Positions 48,389 through 60,156 of a stretch of 64,000 nt of DNA are shown piece after piece (position 1 is the first letter of the stretch; the number at the start of each line of letters is the position of its first letter). Below the pieces are notes generated by a model, which made no database searches, was not told the DNA's origin, and saw nothing but the letters and a program-made list of their open reading frames with translations. The DNA lies in contig OY987244.1 in NCBI GenBank assembly GCA_963920765.1, positions 14,138,501 through 14,202,500 on the forward strand. Reading direction: 5' to 3'. Source of the DNA: Ulota crispa. Taxonomy: Eukaryota > Streptophyta > Bryopsida > Orthotrichales > Orthotrichaceae. The position numbers and the translations under genes were made by a program.

Positions 48389-48840
48389 ACTACGACCACA
48401 GCACTTTGCGTACTACGTACTAACTAACGTCGACGCACTCTTAGGAACGTTGGTCACTACTGCAGCGTTGATCGTTTTACCGACAGAATTAACACCCTCG
48501 CTTCTAAGCTTGCTTGGGATAGCAAGACAAGCTAGCTCCCGGCGGTATTCTGCACACAGTTATGCAAACTAAGATTGTTATCTTGAGGAGATCAAGCTCC
48601 GGACAAGTCTCGCAAACAACGTCCTCCTGAGCCAGAACTAGAGAGATTGTAACATGGCTCGTGAAGAAGCACAGCAGCTCGGATCTTTGCGTACTACGTT
48701 TAATTCCTCGTAACTCAAAAGCTGTTGTGAAGTAAGAACATTCTCGCTAGGTAGCTCATCGATCTGATCGACTGGAGCAATCGGTAGCCTGGAGTGGAGC
48801 TTTGGATTACAGGAAGAACCCTTGGGGGTGGGGTGGGACT

Positions 48841-48853
48841 TTATATTTATGGT
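48841..48853 (-). promoter_or_regulatory. TATA-like box for the Ser-rich gene
   Basis: Minus strand reads ATAAATATAAAG about 455 bp before the start codon, next to a C-rich stretch (cccaccccaccccc). This implies a long leader. Spacing only; no transcript evidence. Confidence 0.4.
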
Positions 48854-49070
48854 GCACGAGGACAGAGATTTGACGGAGGTAGGACACGCGTGCCCAGATG
48901 GTGGGAGCCGAGATTAGTCACATTACTAAACCACTGACCCGTTCCTGTAAGATTCTGTAGCTCACTGATCGATGCAGTGTCTGGGCAGATAGGCTGGAGT
49001 TAAACGGCATGTCGTTCTGTGGGGCCGAACTGGAAAATTTCAGCTTTTTTTCTACACTATTTCATTTATA

Positions 49071-49391
49071 CACTAACTAAATAGTGTATTTAGGTTGCCC
49101 CACATTAATTTCTTGGCATTCTACAGTCTATAATATATAAATACTTATTAGTGCTACAGTAATTTTTATCATGTTCTTGTAGTAAACAATTTTTAAAGGA
49201 CTTGGGAACAACAATAACAATAAAGTTGCAGAAAAGTAAACTGTCTAGCAATGTTTCGGTTTTAAATCATGTGAAATCCTAACATTTAGAGAGTTGCATG
49301 GGCTTCCAAGTGGCTAAGCAATGACTTAAGATGTAACTTTCCAAGGTAAGGCAACCTAATTGTCTAAGCAACCTAAATGCACTATATACTA
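49071..49391. mobile_element. TA-flanked MITE (CACTAAATATTG family), copy 2
   Basis: Left atagtgtatttaggttgccc and right ggcaacctaa...cctaaatgcactat are inverted and match copy 1 at 27410-27694 (ggttgccccaca; tttagagagttgcatg; gtaaggcaacctaa). Ends are less well conserved, so limits are approximate. Confidence 0.75.
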
Positions 49392-49614
49392 TACAAACAA
49401 GGGTAAAAGTAACAATTTGCTTTTATATGATGGAGTTGGTCAGCTATGTCCTCCTCTGTATTTCTATGGTGCAAGATAGCAAAAAAAGCAACAAAGACCT
49501 AACATTATTATGCTACAAGATAGCAAAAAAAAAAAACAACAACAACAAAGACCTAATTGTCATATGAGTTGTTAATAGTATCTTTGAATAAATTGAAACA
49601 CTTTGTAATTTTAA

Positions 49615-50586
49615 CCCCTAAACCACAAATAATTGTTTGTTCAACAGCAAGTTGAAAGTTTAGGTAGGTTCCTAATCCTATGAAGTCAAATTTTGGCCGA
49701 TGTTTCTGAAATTTGGAGACAAGGTGCACACAATGAACATCTTTGTGTGAAAAAAAAAACTCCAATTGGATGCTGGAGAGATAAATTATGCTACCCAAAG
49801 GAATTTGGGCAGCTTGGATAGTTAGACATCTTTGGAGAATTTTATGCTAAAACTCTCATCAAACCTTTGAAATTTGGCATGTATGTAACTCATAAAATAT
49901 GGTATACAATTGACAAAATAAAATAAAAAATTGAGCTCTCAAATTGCATTCTAAGAGGAGTCAAACTTTGTTAACTATGTCCAAGCAGTCTCAAGAAAAA
50001 AAAAAAAAAAAAAAAAAAAAAATCCTCTAAATTCTAGCCTTATTATCTTGCAATCTCTAAACTCAAACTTGTTGAAACTTTTTTTGCATATTTTGGATGT
50101 TTGTCTCCAACTTTTTACCTTTCAAATTTCAAATAGAAGATTTCCTCATTGCACAAGAAATCATGAAAGAATGACTAGTGTATTGCCAATTCACTTAACC
50201 TCCTTGCATTGCAAGGTGATTTGGAATAAGCTAGATTCTATATTTGCTGCTAACATTTTTTGTGAGTGAACCCAACATCATATTCTTGTGAAAGGCCAAA
50301 AACCTTATTTTTGTGTGGACCAAAATTTTTACTTTAGGAGGGCTTGAAGTTGCTGACCTTGTTTTGCAAGAATGAAAAAATTGCTTTTCTCACTTCAAAC
50401 ATTATAGTCTTATAATCTGCACGGTCAAATAGGCTGAAATATCTACCACACATTGCCTTACTTGTATATTACACTTTTGTAGAGTTGAATCTCAAAAAAA
50501 AAAATCAAATTAAAATTTAAATAAATCACCAAAAAATGGCAATTTTGGTCTTATTTTTCTCAGTAACACCCTTTGGGCTTTAGGGG
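49615..50586. mobile_element. TTAA-type element, 972 bp
   Basis: TTAA 49611-49614, then CCCCTAAACCACAAATAATT. The right end tttgggctttagggg is followed by TTGA (changed TTAA). It is homologous over its length to the outer element 55666-57572 (ttatgctacccaaaggaatt; gtcaaactttgttaactatg). It holds a 27-A run at 49996-50022. Confidence 0.85.
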
Positions 50587-50590
50587 TTGA

Positions 50591-51106
50591 GCAAAAAGGT
50601 CCTAGGATAAAAGTTTTGAAGACAAAAAATTTGTCAATAAAAAAAGTTATTGGCCTTCAAAAAAATTTGGCCAAAATTTTATTGGTTTACGGTGTCTTGC
50701 AGTATAGTCAGAATTAGGATCTCTGAATCCACCCGTGAATTCAAAATTTGAAACCCCCTATCTGGAGGACCGCTACCTATCCGCCTCAAATTGACATGGG
50801 AAACGGCTGTTCATGCCCTGCAGCTCTATTCCACCTTCATGCACCACCGTCCACACTAAAAAACGAAGAAAGAAGACTATACTGCTCAACATTCTCTTTA
50901 AAAAAATTACATTGCTACTTGGCAAAATACAGCCCAGGGAAAAACCACTGAGTGGGGGTTGTTCGAGGACCAGGCACACCTAGAACCGGGCTGGCCCTCA
51001 AGGCCGGGCCACATCAAAGTAAACTGACGTTTTGTAAAACATATGGCGGTTTTTACTTTTGTATAGAAAAATATATTTTTTGATTTTTTATGCCCGTTTT
51101 TTTAGG
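50591..51106. other. Spacer, no gene
   Basis: AT-rich at both ends with a somewhat GC-richer middle (50690-51000). Short frames only; nothing recognised. Confidence 0.4.
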
Positions 51107-51110
51107 TTAA

Positions 51111-51983
51111 CCCTGAAGGATTTGATCCATTTTGAAATGCTCAAATTTCATTTCTAGGCTTAATTTTGGCTTTTAAATTGTGTTCAAACAACAATTTTAT
51201 ATTTTCATTGCTTGCATTTACATTTTTATTGCTTGAAACTATGAATGATATATCAGTGCAAGAAATTTCAATTTGTTTCATGAAAATTTGTAATTGTTAT
51301 CATTTTTTTTTCATGAAATAAACTTAAATAAGTTAGAATAGCAAAAAAAGTCTAAATTACTTGAATTTTTTTCAAGAAGTACAAGTAGTATTAAAGATTA
51401 GTGTGAAAAAATTTCAATTGGTTATTTTATTTTTTACACCCAAAACAACCACTACAAAGAATTTAAAGTCAATTTTGACTATCAACCCATGTTTATCCTT
51501 ATATTTAGTTAATCTAAAAAATTTTGATATTTTTTACTAGAAGACACATCCATTTTCTATTTATATTGTTTTTTCAAAAAATTTGATAGAACATTCAAAT
51601 TATGGTGACTTTTTAAAGTTAAATATGGAAATAAAATCATATTAGAGTATGTATTAAAAAAAAAGCTATAATTTCTACCATAAATGAATGGTAGAATGAG
51701 AAACATAGTTTTGGAGTTTAAACTTAAAATACATTTAAAGAGTAGAAAATACAAATGAAAAACAGACCATATTGTGTTATTTGGATTTTAACACTTGAAG
51801 CTTTCAATGGCAATAACTCTTTTTATTTTTGACATTTTTCAAAAAAGTTAAATGGAATAGAAAGAAAACTTGTCAAGCTTCATTTTCTTAATTTGAACTA
51901 CATATCAAAAATTAATATTTTGAAAATTACAATTAGGGTTGACCAAGGCGCATCCACATTTTGGATGCACAAACCTTTAAGGG
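51111..51983. mobile_element. TTAA-type element, 873 bp
   Basis: TTAA 51107-51110, then CCCTGAAGGATTTGATCC; right caaacctttaaggg then TTAA 51984-51987. AT-rich interior, no coding capacity. Confidence 0.75.
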
Positions 51984-52384
51984 TTAAAATTGATGTTTTG
52001 AGAGTTCACAAACCAACGTCTCCAACCTCATGCTCTGGAATAGTGGAGATATTATCTTTAAAAGAACCATAGATGAAACCTTGGAAAAATGATTATCTAC
52101 AAAAATTTCCAAAAATACAAGTTATTTCTTCATTTGTTTCAAACTGGTTGTAGTGGCCTGTGTGGCCCTGACATGTGTGCTTGCTTTTGGATACACAAAT
52201 GACCAGGCTTCTAGAACTTCTAAATTTTGCTGTTGATGAGCGGAGATAATCCAAATTCCCAACACCAAAGTGTTGAAAATGTTTTTAGCCACATTTGAGA
52301 CCATGGAGACCATGAGCGTAGTGGTCTCCAGGTAAAAATTGGTAAATTTTGCCATTATCTTAACTCATTTTGCCACTATTTTAA

Positions 52385-53312
52385 CCCCTAAAGGACTGTT
52401 GTCCCTTTAGGGGACAGGTTGGACTTTGGACATGTATCTACGATTAAACTATTTTGTGGGATTTTTGAAACTTTTATTAATGGTGGGGAATTCAAAGATC
52501 TACGTGAGCATCTAATTTCTTCTTCATTTTGATGTTTAACAAAGAAGATGTGCATGAATTTCAGAAAATTTGGGGAGGACTGCCCATCTGGGCAGCCCAA
52601 AAACTTCTTTAAAAATTACTTTTTTTTAAAACAAAAATTTGAAATTGGTTCTTTAGATTTTTTTATTCATGAGAAGCTTTGACTCATTCAATCTCAATCA
52701 ATGACACAAAAGTTATGAATTTTTTTTGTTTGCAGGCAGTTTTGGAATCTCTACTCTAAAATAAACTTTGAGGTTCTTTATTTTACTCAATTTTCAATAT
52801 TTTAGAAAATTAAATAAAGAAAAGGAAGTAGATTGTTTATCACAATATTAACACCATTGGAATTTGAATTTTTCATTTCCATAATTAAATATTTAACAAT
52901 TTAGTGTTTTGACTCGTTCTCTACTTTTTTTTACTTACTATTTTTTCCCATGTGTTGTACAGTTCCAATTGATTTGAAAATTCTCCCACGCATACCTAAC
53001 TTGATCTCCTACATGGAAAAAATTAAGCGCAACTTTGGATAGAGCAATTTTTTTGTTACTAGAGTGGTCAAAGGCTTCTGAAAATCTTGAGCAGCATGGA
53101 AAAAAACCTTTTTTTTCACTTTAGATGTAAATATCTCACTCCTCTCCATTTGGAATGAGCTGATTTTTTTCCCACAAGTACCTCTTCTAGTATGGACAAG
53201 ATCCTTAGTTGGATTTTCAAAAAACAAAACATAAAAGCCCTTTTTTCTAAACCTCCTAGAAATGACAGTTTTTAGTGATTTTGGCATAGTAAAGGGCATG
53301 GTCCTTTAGTGG
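52385..53312. mobile_element. TTAA-type element, 928 bp
   Basis: TTAA 52381-52384, then CCCCTAAAGGACTGTTGTCC; right atggtcctttagtgg then TTAA 53313-53316. A subterminal palindrome tgtccctttaggggaca follows the left end. The left end matches the inverted right end of 56023-56972 (tttttgaaacttttatt, tggggaatt). Confidence 0.85.
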
Positions 53313-53319
53313 TTAACTC

Positions 53320-54390
53320 ATTTTGCCACTATCTTAACTCATTTTGCCACTCACCACCTTAACCCCAAACAACCCTAGAGATTCTTGAGCTTCTAGGAAT
53401 TTGCTCTAATTTGAACAAAAAGTCAGCATTTTGATAAGTTCTATCAATTTTTTTGAATTGTAACCATATAAAATTTAATTAGACATGTTAGAGATTACAT
53501 TAGAAAAGAATACACAACAATATCTCTTATGGATTGAAAGATTATAATGTTTGATCATGAGCGTGTTAAAACTCTGAAAGTGATTTGAAATCTTTCAATC
53601 TTCTTTTTATATGTCAAATTTAAAAAGTTGGTCACCAAAAAAATATGAGGTTAAAGGGCCTAACATGCATAACCCCAATCATTTTATGACTTCTCAAAAT
53701 CTACTCTACAATTTTTTTAAATGAATTTCTAATGTGATTTTTTATCAAAGATCTAGTATATTTGAGGCTCATTCCCAAAAGCCCTCAACACTACATAAAA
53801 TCAAGATTGCAATGAACACCTATGCACAAAATTTTGAATAGAAAAATCATGATTAGTCATTTTCAAGATCAGATTGTTGAAATTAAAACTAAACTTCAAA
53901 AAAAAAATTTCAAAAAAAATAAGCTACTAAAAACAATAATTTGGTAAGGTTTTATTTAACTTCAAAAATTGGTTGAGGACACATTTTGCCCTCAATGATA
54001 TTTTGAGGTTAACATTAGAGAAATTAGGTGAAAATACGAATAAAACAGCCAAATCCTTCTCAAACAAAGAAATATCAAATTCGCCAAATTTTGGATGAAA
54101 GTTTATAATACCATCTGATTTCACGGATGAACAGATGCCCACGGATGGTTCCATCCCTTTTTCCCTTACCTGCGAGGACTGTAGGGAGCGTGTCGCTCGA
54201 CCAATGAAAAACCAAGAAATACTGGGACCACTGGTCCCTGCTAAATAATGACAAAGGTGGCGGCTTGCTAGTAAACAAGTCAGAGAATCTGATGAATCCC
54301 CCCGGCTGGAGCATGCGATCTGAGCCGTAGATTTGGGTAGAGCAGAGTGCAAGAAAACAAGTGGGATATGCTGTTGGCGGCCGCGCACTA
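53320..54390. repeat. Spacer with a duplicated segment
   Basis: The stretch 53990-54160 (gccaaattttggatgaaagt, tttcacggatgaacagatgc) recurs at about 55440-55600 (gccaaattttggatgatggt, ttttatggatgaacatgcac), flanking the TA element at 54391-55022. A 162-codon minus-strand frame overlaps but has no family. Confidence 0.5.
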
Positions 54391-55022
54391 AGGTAGGAGC
54401 ACCCAATTGCAACACCAGTCATTCTCCGACATCTAAAATTAACCCTTGAACACCGGGAAGGCCCTCTTTGGCCGTATGTATTTCTGTGTATACAACGGAT
54501 TTGAGGGGGTCTGAGATGGAATTAGGGGTCACTATGTAAATGGAAGTGGTCTCTCTTGCAAAAGTACTTTCAACGCAACCTTTGACAGCACAAATACGCA
54601 AAGAAATGCTTGAAAATTTGTAGAATACGGTGCCGTACCTCAGGAGCCCCGACAAGCGTTCAAGGGTTAAACTTTAAGTAGACAGATTTGCACCCAATCA
54701 AGACACAAATGCACCTAAATCAAACACGCAAGTTGACATAAGGGAATAAAAATTGTGTAGGTGGCAATTTTTGATTGAGTGTGACATGCGCGTTACATGG
54801 TCTTGTTGTTGTTGCTTTTTCAAGGGTCTAGTGTCTACAATAGGTAAGTCTAGGGAGTTGTCTTCAACAATCCATAATTTATTCATATGATCTCAAAAAA
54901 TTTCAAAAACAATTTTCCTTGCACCTGCATCCATTTCCTAACAAGCCCATGCCATCAAATTCTCAGAAGACCCTCCCAATTACCACATCTGAGGTAAGTG
55001 TCGCATTTGGGTGCTTCTACCT
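54391..55022. mobile_element. TA-flanked MITE (AGGTAGNAGCACCC family), copy 2, interrupted
   Basis: TA 54389-54390 and 55023-55024. Left aggtaggagcacccaattgc, right gcatttgggtgcttctacct. It is copy 1 (27008-27391) in inverse orientation, with a 224-bp TTAA element inserted at 54443-54666. Confidence 0.88.
54443..54666. mobile_element. TTAA-type MITE (224 bp) nested in 54391-55022
   Basis: TTAA 54439-54442 and 54667-54670. Left CCCTTGAACACCGGGAAGG; right ccccgacaagcgttcaaggg. Copy 1 of the host element has a single TTAA at the matching place (gtttaattttagatgtcg, about 27340). A truncated relative is at 24146. Confidence 0.9.
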
Positions 55023-55024
55023 TA

Positions 55025-55661
55025 CAGGAGTAGCAATTTGGAGGTGAGTTTTTTAACAAACGCAAGGCCCAGCTCCATCTTTTCCAGGGAATTCTATATC
55101 TTGAGCCAGAATCTACGACAAGTGAGCAATAAGTCTAAATTGTTTGTCAAATTATTCAATTTCATCTATAATTGTAAGCGTAAGGCCATACAATTGTGTA
55201 TTTTAAACTTTTATCTTTTGAAAAACTTGTCGTTTTTTCAGATTTTCCATTAATTTTGAGCTTAAAATCAATTTTTGCTCACCAAATCTTGGCTCATTGC
55301 TCACATGCTCACCATTTTTCGCTCACAAAGTAGCATCGTCCCATCTTTTTCTAAACCCTCTTTTTCTTGGTGTGTACCTCAGACTAGCCTAAATTTTTTT
55401 GACCATCTTTTGTCAAAATCTCACCTCAATTTGTCAATGGCTACAATAACTCTAGAAAATTTGGGTGAAAATTTGGATGAAATTGCCATATGATATCCCT
55501 TCCCAAGCAAACATCAAGTTTGCCAAATTTTGGATGATGGTTACTACTTTTAGTAGATTTTATGGATGAACATGCACACATTGTTGATTCTATCCAATTC
55601 TATCTAGTTTTTTCTTACTTGTTTGCATTGTTGGGTGAAAAGCTACCTCTAGAAAATTGAA
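55025..55661. repeat. Repeat-derived spacer
   Basis: It contains the segment shared with 46.6-46.8 kb and the segment shared with 53.99-54.16 kb. No gene recognised. Confidence 0.5.
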
Positions 55662-55665
55662 TTAA

Positions 55666-57572
55666 ATCCCTAAAGGTCAAAGTGATTGTTCAACGGCCAC
55701 TTGAGAACTCAAATAGGGTCATATGGAGTCAATTTTTGTTGGATGTTCTCAAAGTTGTTACTCAAGATGTAAATATGTATGTATCCCCAAGTGGAAATAT
55801 AATTGTTTCCCCAATTGGATGCTCCATTCAAAAGTTATGCTACCCAAAAGAATTTGGGCAGCTTAAGCATTTTGAGCATCTTTGGAGAATCTTATGCTAA
55901 AACTCTCATCAACTTTTGAAATTTGGCACGTATGTAACTAAAAAGACATGGTGTACAATTGTCAAAAAAATAAATAAATTGAAGTCTCACATCACATTCT
56001 AGAAGGAGTCAAACTTTGTTAACCCCTAAAGGCCCAAGCCTTTTTTTTTGTGAAAATCACTCAAAATTGCAACTTTTGGGGGAGTGAGGAGAAATGTAAT
56101 TTATTTATTTTTTTTGGACATCCAACCAGAAGATCTTGCCCTAGACTACGGGAGATACTTGTGGGAAAAAATCAGCTCATTCTAGTAGTAGAAGAGTGAG
56201 ATATTAACATCTGAATGTGCATTTGAAGTGAAAACAAAAGTTTTTCCCGTGCTGCCCAAAAATTTCAAAAGCCTTTGACGGCTCCTATATCAAAAAAATT
56301 GCTCTACGCAAAGTTGAGGTTTATTTTTCCCATGTAGAAGACCAAGTTAGGTAAATGAAGGAGAATTTTCAAATGAAACGGAGGTGTGGATCATACTTTG
56401 TAAAATCTTGCAATGTCGTAAGGTCATGAAACTTGCATATACACTAGGCAAAATTGGAGGATTTATGTAAAATTCAAAAGACCCAAATTACTTTGATCTA
56501 GAGGGTGAAAACCAAGGAATCTTAGTCTACTACAACTTGCAAAAAAAAAATCAAAAAACAAATACACATAGAGCTCAAAAAAGTAAAAGCAACAAGTTTT
56601 ACAAGGGAGAAAAGGAATGGAGGTTTGGGAGTCCCATACCTACCCGCAAACTAAAACTTCTCATAACTTTCATCTCATCTATCAGAATTGAATGATTCAA
56701 AGCTTCCCAAATACATAAAATTTTAAAGAATCAATTTCTAAATTTTATTTTAAAAAGTTTCTTTTTTTTAGCTGCCCTATTCTCCCTTGTTTTTCAATTC
56801 ATGCATAACTTCTTCAATAATTGTCAAAATGAAGGAAAAATTAGATTCTCACGCAAATCTTATAATTCCCCATCTTCAATAAAAGTTTCAAAAACTCACG
56901 CAAAGTAGTTTAGCCATAGGTACCTGCCCAAAATCCCATTTGTCCCTTGAGGGGACAATGGGCCTTTAGGGATTAACTACGTGTGGGCAGTTTCAAGAAA
57001 AATTCTTTTCTTCTAACTTCAAGATCTATTATCTTTCAACCTATAAACCAAAAGCTCTTGATGTTTTTTAAAACATTCCAAAAGTTTATCTCTTACTTTT
57101 CACCATTTAGATTTCAAATAAATGACTCCCTCAATGCACAAAAAATCATGAAAGAATGACTAATGTATTGCCAATTCACTTAACCACCTTATGTTGCACG
57201 GCAATTTAGAGTATGCTAGATTCATAATTTTCTCTTAAAACTTTTCATGAGTGTAACTAGCAAGATTTTGATATTAGTGAAAAAAAAGCTTTAATTCATG
57301 TAGACCAAAATTTTGACTCTAAATAGGCTCAAATTTTGCTGACCCATTTAAGTAGGGACAAAAAACTTTTTATAAATTTTGAATGCTATAGTCTTTTAAT
57401 CTGTGTGGTCAAATGGGCTAAGATTTTCTGCACTCAATACTAAAATAATTTACTACAATTTTGTACAGTTGAGGTATCAAAATTAGTTTTCAAATTAGAA
57501 TTCACATCAACATATTAGAAAAACATAAATTTGGGCAGTTTTTGGTAGAAACACCCCTTGGGCCTTTAGAGG
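55666..57572. mobile_element. TTAA-type element interrupted by a nested relative
   Basis: TTAA 55662-55665, then atccctaaaggtcaaagtg; right ttgggcctttagagg then TTAA 57573-57576. Without the insert it is about 950 bp and aligns with 49615-50586 (tatgctacccaaaagaattt, gagtcaaactttgttaa, gaatgactaatgtattgcca). Confidence 0.85.
56023..56972. mobile_element. TTAA-type element, 950 bp, nested in 55666-57572
   Basis: TTAA 56019-56022 and 56973-56976. Left CCCCTAAAGGCCCAAGCC; right atgggcctttaggga. The homologous uninterrupted site reads ctttgttaactatgtccaag at about 49966-49985, with one TTAA. Confidence 0.93.
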
Positions 57573-57587
57573 TTAAAGGTTGCCTTA

Positions 57588-57710
57588 GGGTATGTTCACA
57601 CTTGTTCTTAAGAGGAATAGTAGCAAAGGAAAATTAGATGCATTTGGACACACCTTTAGACTACATTCATATTGCTAATATCTCTCCTAACACCAAGTGT
57701 GAACATACCC
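57588..57710. mobile_element. Tourist-like 123-bp MITE
   Basis: TIRs gggtatgttcacacttg and caagtgtgaacataccc, flanked by TTA on both sides (57585-57587, 57711-57713). A 3-bp TTA/TWA duplication and a GGGTATGTTC-type terminus fit PIF/Harbinger-derived Tourist elements. Confidence 0.85.
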
Positions 57711-57714
57711 TTAA

Positions 57715-58623
57715 CCCTTTAAAGATCACACACATTTCCCCAAAATCCACTAGAAACTAAGGCAGTAAGATTGGATGTGCATTTGAATCAAATATGGACC
57801 CAATTTGAATAATCCAACCATACAAATGTGAAGGACACCTTGTTTGCTGCAGTGCATCAAAATTTCAGCTAGATTTATCTTTGGAGGTGAAATGTTATAA
57901 TGATTGAGTGAGCCGTATATGGAAAATCTCTAGTTTTTCATGCTTGTGTGGTTTTGAATGGTAGCGCTTCATGCAAGCTTTGATTGAGAAGAGTCTTACA
58001 TTTCTAGAAAGTAGGGTTTCCCACCTTTCCAACAAGACTAGTTTCACTCAAAATAGACAAAAATAGCAATCACAAGGTGTAGCTAAGTGGACAAAAAGGG
58101 TCAAAAGTCCCGTTTTCTTTGCTACTCTAAAACAATTCTACAATAAATGTGAAATTTTTTATTGATTATCTAATCGGTGAAAGCAATCAAGAATTGGCCT
58201 TAAATGTAGGATGAACTTTCTAAAATAAATAAATTGATAGTATCATTTCAATGGATTCTCAAATAGTACAATTGTATTACTACCGTATAAAGAAACAATA
58301 CAAGCGCATTTCTTGAGTAACTTGAAGTTTTTTAAGATTGCACAATTGAAATGTGGCATTCTTCTTGGATGTTTGATGTATTGTGGTGTTGCTTTGATCC
58401 ATTTTTGACCAAATATAGATACGTATTTTGAGGCCATGATGTATAAACACCATTATTTATCAACTCCCATATCCAATTCTATTGTCGTTTTTTGGGTTGG
58501 ATGCAAAATTCTTGTGATCACAAGCATTCTTCAAGATCAATTTCCAAATTGTTGAGCAATTTTCCTCTATAGGCCAAAAACTACTCTCCTGAACCAAAAT
58601 ATGGTTCGGTGGTCTCTAAAGGG
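57715..58623. mobile_element. TTAA-type element, 909 bp
   Basis: TTAA 57711-57714, then CCCTTTAAAGATCACAC; right ggtggtctctaaaggg then TTAA 58624-58627. It adjoins the Tourist-like element, sharing TTA bases. Confidence 0.75.
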
Positions 58624-58885
58624 TTAACTTGGAAGATAAACACATTTTTACTTTAAAAAAAATAGTATAAATTTGCCCCTGTTGTGAATTTATTCATTTT
58701 TACCCAAAACAACCGCGCTCAACAAATTTCGAACCCGTAAATGAATTCAGTTTTTTAAAATTCAACTTACGTTGATAGAATTTCTAAATTCCGGCGTTTT
58801 CCCGGGTAAAAAAATCCTGAGTTCAGTTGAAGACTTGACGGGAAAGGAAGAGTCTCCAAAAGATGGAGGCGGGCCCTTTGATTAA

Positions 58886-59850
58886 CCCCTCAAAGGGGAC
58901 CAAAAGTGTTCTGTCATAGTTTAACACTCCAATTTGAATTGCTGTAACTTTTACATATATTGTCCAAATCCAATAAAATTTGTTGGAACAGTTGCGAATT
59001 CTAGTCTAATTTCTATGGTTAAAATTTCAGATCAATCTGTATCACATTAAGCTTGTGAAAGCCAATCGAAGTTCACAGGGTCAATTGGAGTTCACCACAC
59101 TGTACTGTGATGGTTGCAACTTTGGAGACTTGTATCTTTTTCATCAAATATTTTTTCAACAAAATTTGTTGGATTTTGTTTCCCTTAAAGAGTAGTAAAT
59201 GTGGTAGATTTTTCATGTCAATTCAAGTTCCTTTGAATGCTTGGGGAGCAACTCAAGGTTCAAATTCCACACATTTTTGCATTACAATGAACTTTGATGG
59301 CTTATAACTTCTTCATACAAAGTCTTTTTTCATCATTTTTTGTTGGTAAAGTTGTGTATACTAGTCTAGTTACTATTGGTAAAATTCCATATCAATCCAA
59401 AAAGTTATGAATGAATGAGAAGCATTTTAGTAGAGGGAGGTATAGCCATAGATGTGATTTTTTGCTACTTTTTTCATTGTTTTTGGACATTTCAAAACAA
59501 TTTTGCAGACATAAGGGGTCTACTAAATGATTTTTCTTTTCACCAATGTGTTAGGTTATTGGTTTTGAATCATTTTACATTTTCAGTATTTTCATTTGAG
59601 TAGGTTTAGATATCAAAATTCACCCCCAAAAGTGTTTTGAGGAAAATTTCAGCATCTTTTTTTAACACTAAAATATTATAATCTTCCAATCTATGTGGTC
59701 AAATGACCCCAAACTTGATTCACATCATCTAAAACATACACACTACAAAATTATATAGTTGAGATTTTCATACTTTATTTACATTTAGACTTATAGCACT
59801 TTAGAAGCAGGGATGCGTTTGGGGCTCTTTGGACCTTAGGCGATGAGGGG
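58886..59850. mobile_element. TTAA-type element, 965 bp
   Basis: TTAA 58882-58885, then CCCCTCAAAGGGGACC; right ggaccttaggcgatgagggg then TTAA 59851-59854. The interior is AT-rich without a coding region. Confidence 0.7.
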
Positions 59851-59854
59851 TTAA

Positions 59855-60156
59855 GTTACTAAACAAAACTCACCTCCAGATTGTTTCTGGTGCGCGGCAC
59901 TTTCGCGTGGCAGGTTGACGGCTGTGCTGCCCAACGAGCAACTTATATTAATTTCACCACATCCACCGCACTGCCCATCCCCGAATCTTTTCCTTTCCTT
60001 CGATTGTAAGGAATGATTCCTTCCAAGTCCTGCAATACTGTTGAACTTTACGTCTTCAACCCCCTCGTGATTTCAGGTCCACAACCAAGAAAAAACAAAA
60101 CAAAAAACATCATCGAAACGGCGCTTGCGCACTCCTGTGGACCAGTGTGGCTATTG
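59855..60156. other. GC-richer unassigned stretch
   Basis: Contains ggtgcgcggcactttcgcgt and a C-rich tract (59960-60000), unlike the AT-rich repeats on either side. It could be a promoter or a gene fragment; no reading frame was recognised. Confidence 0.35.

Noticed and set aside
53927-54415. 162-codon minus-strand open frame
   Set aside because: It begins inside a TA-flanked MITE and crosses a duplicated repeat segment; no domain recognised.
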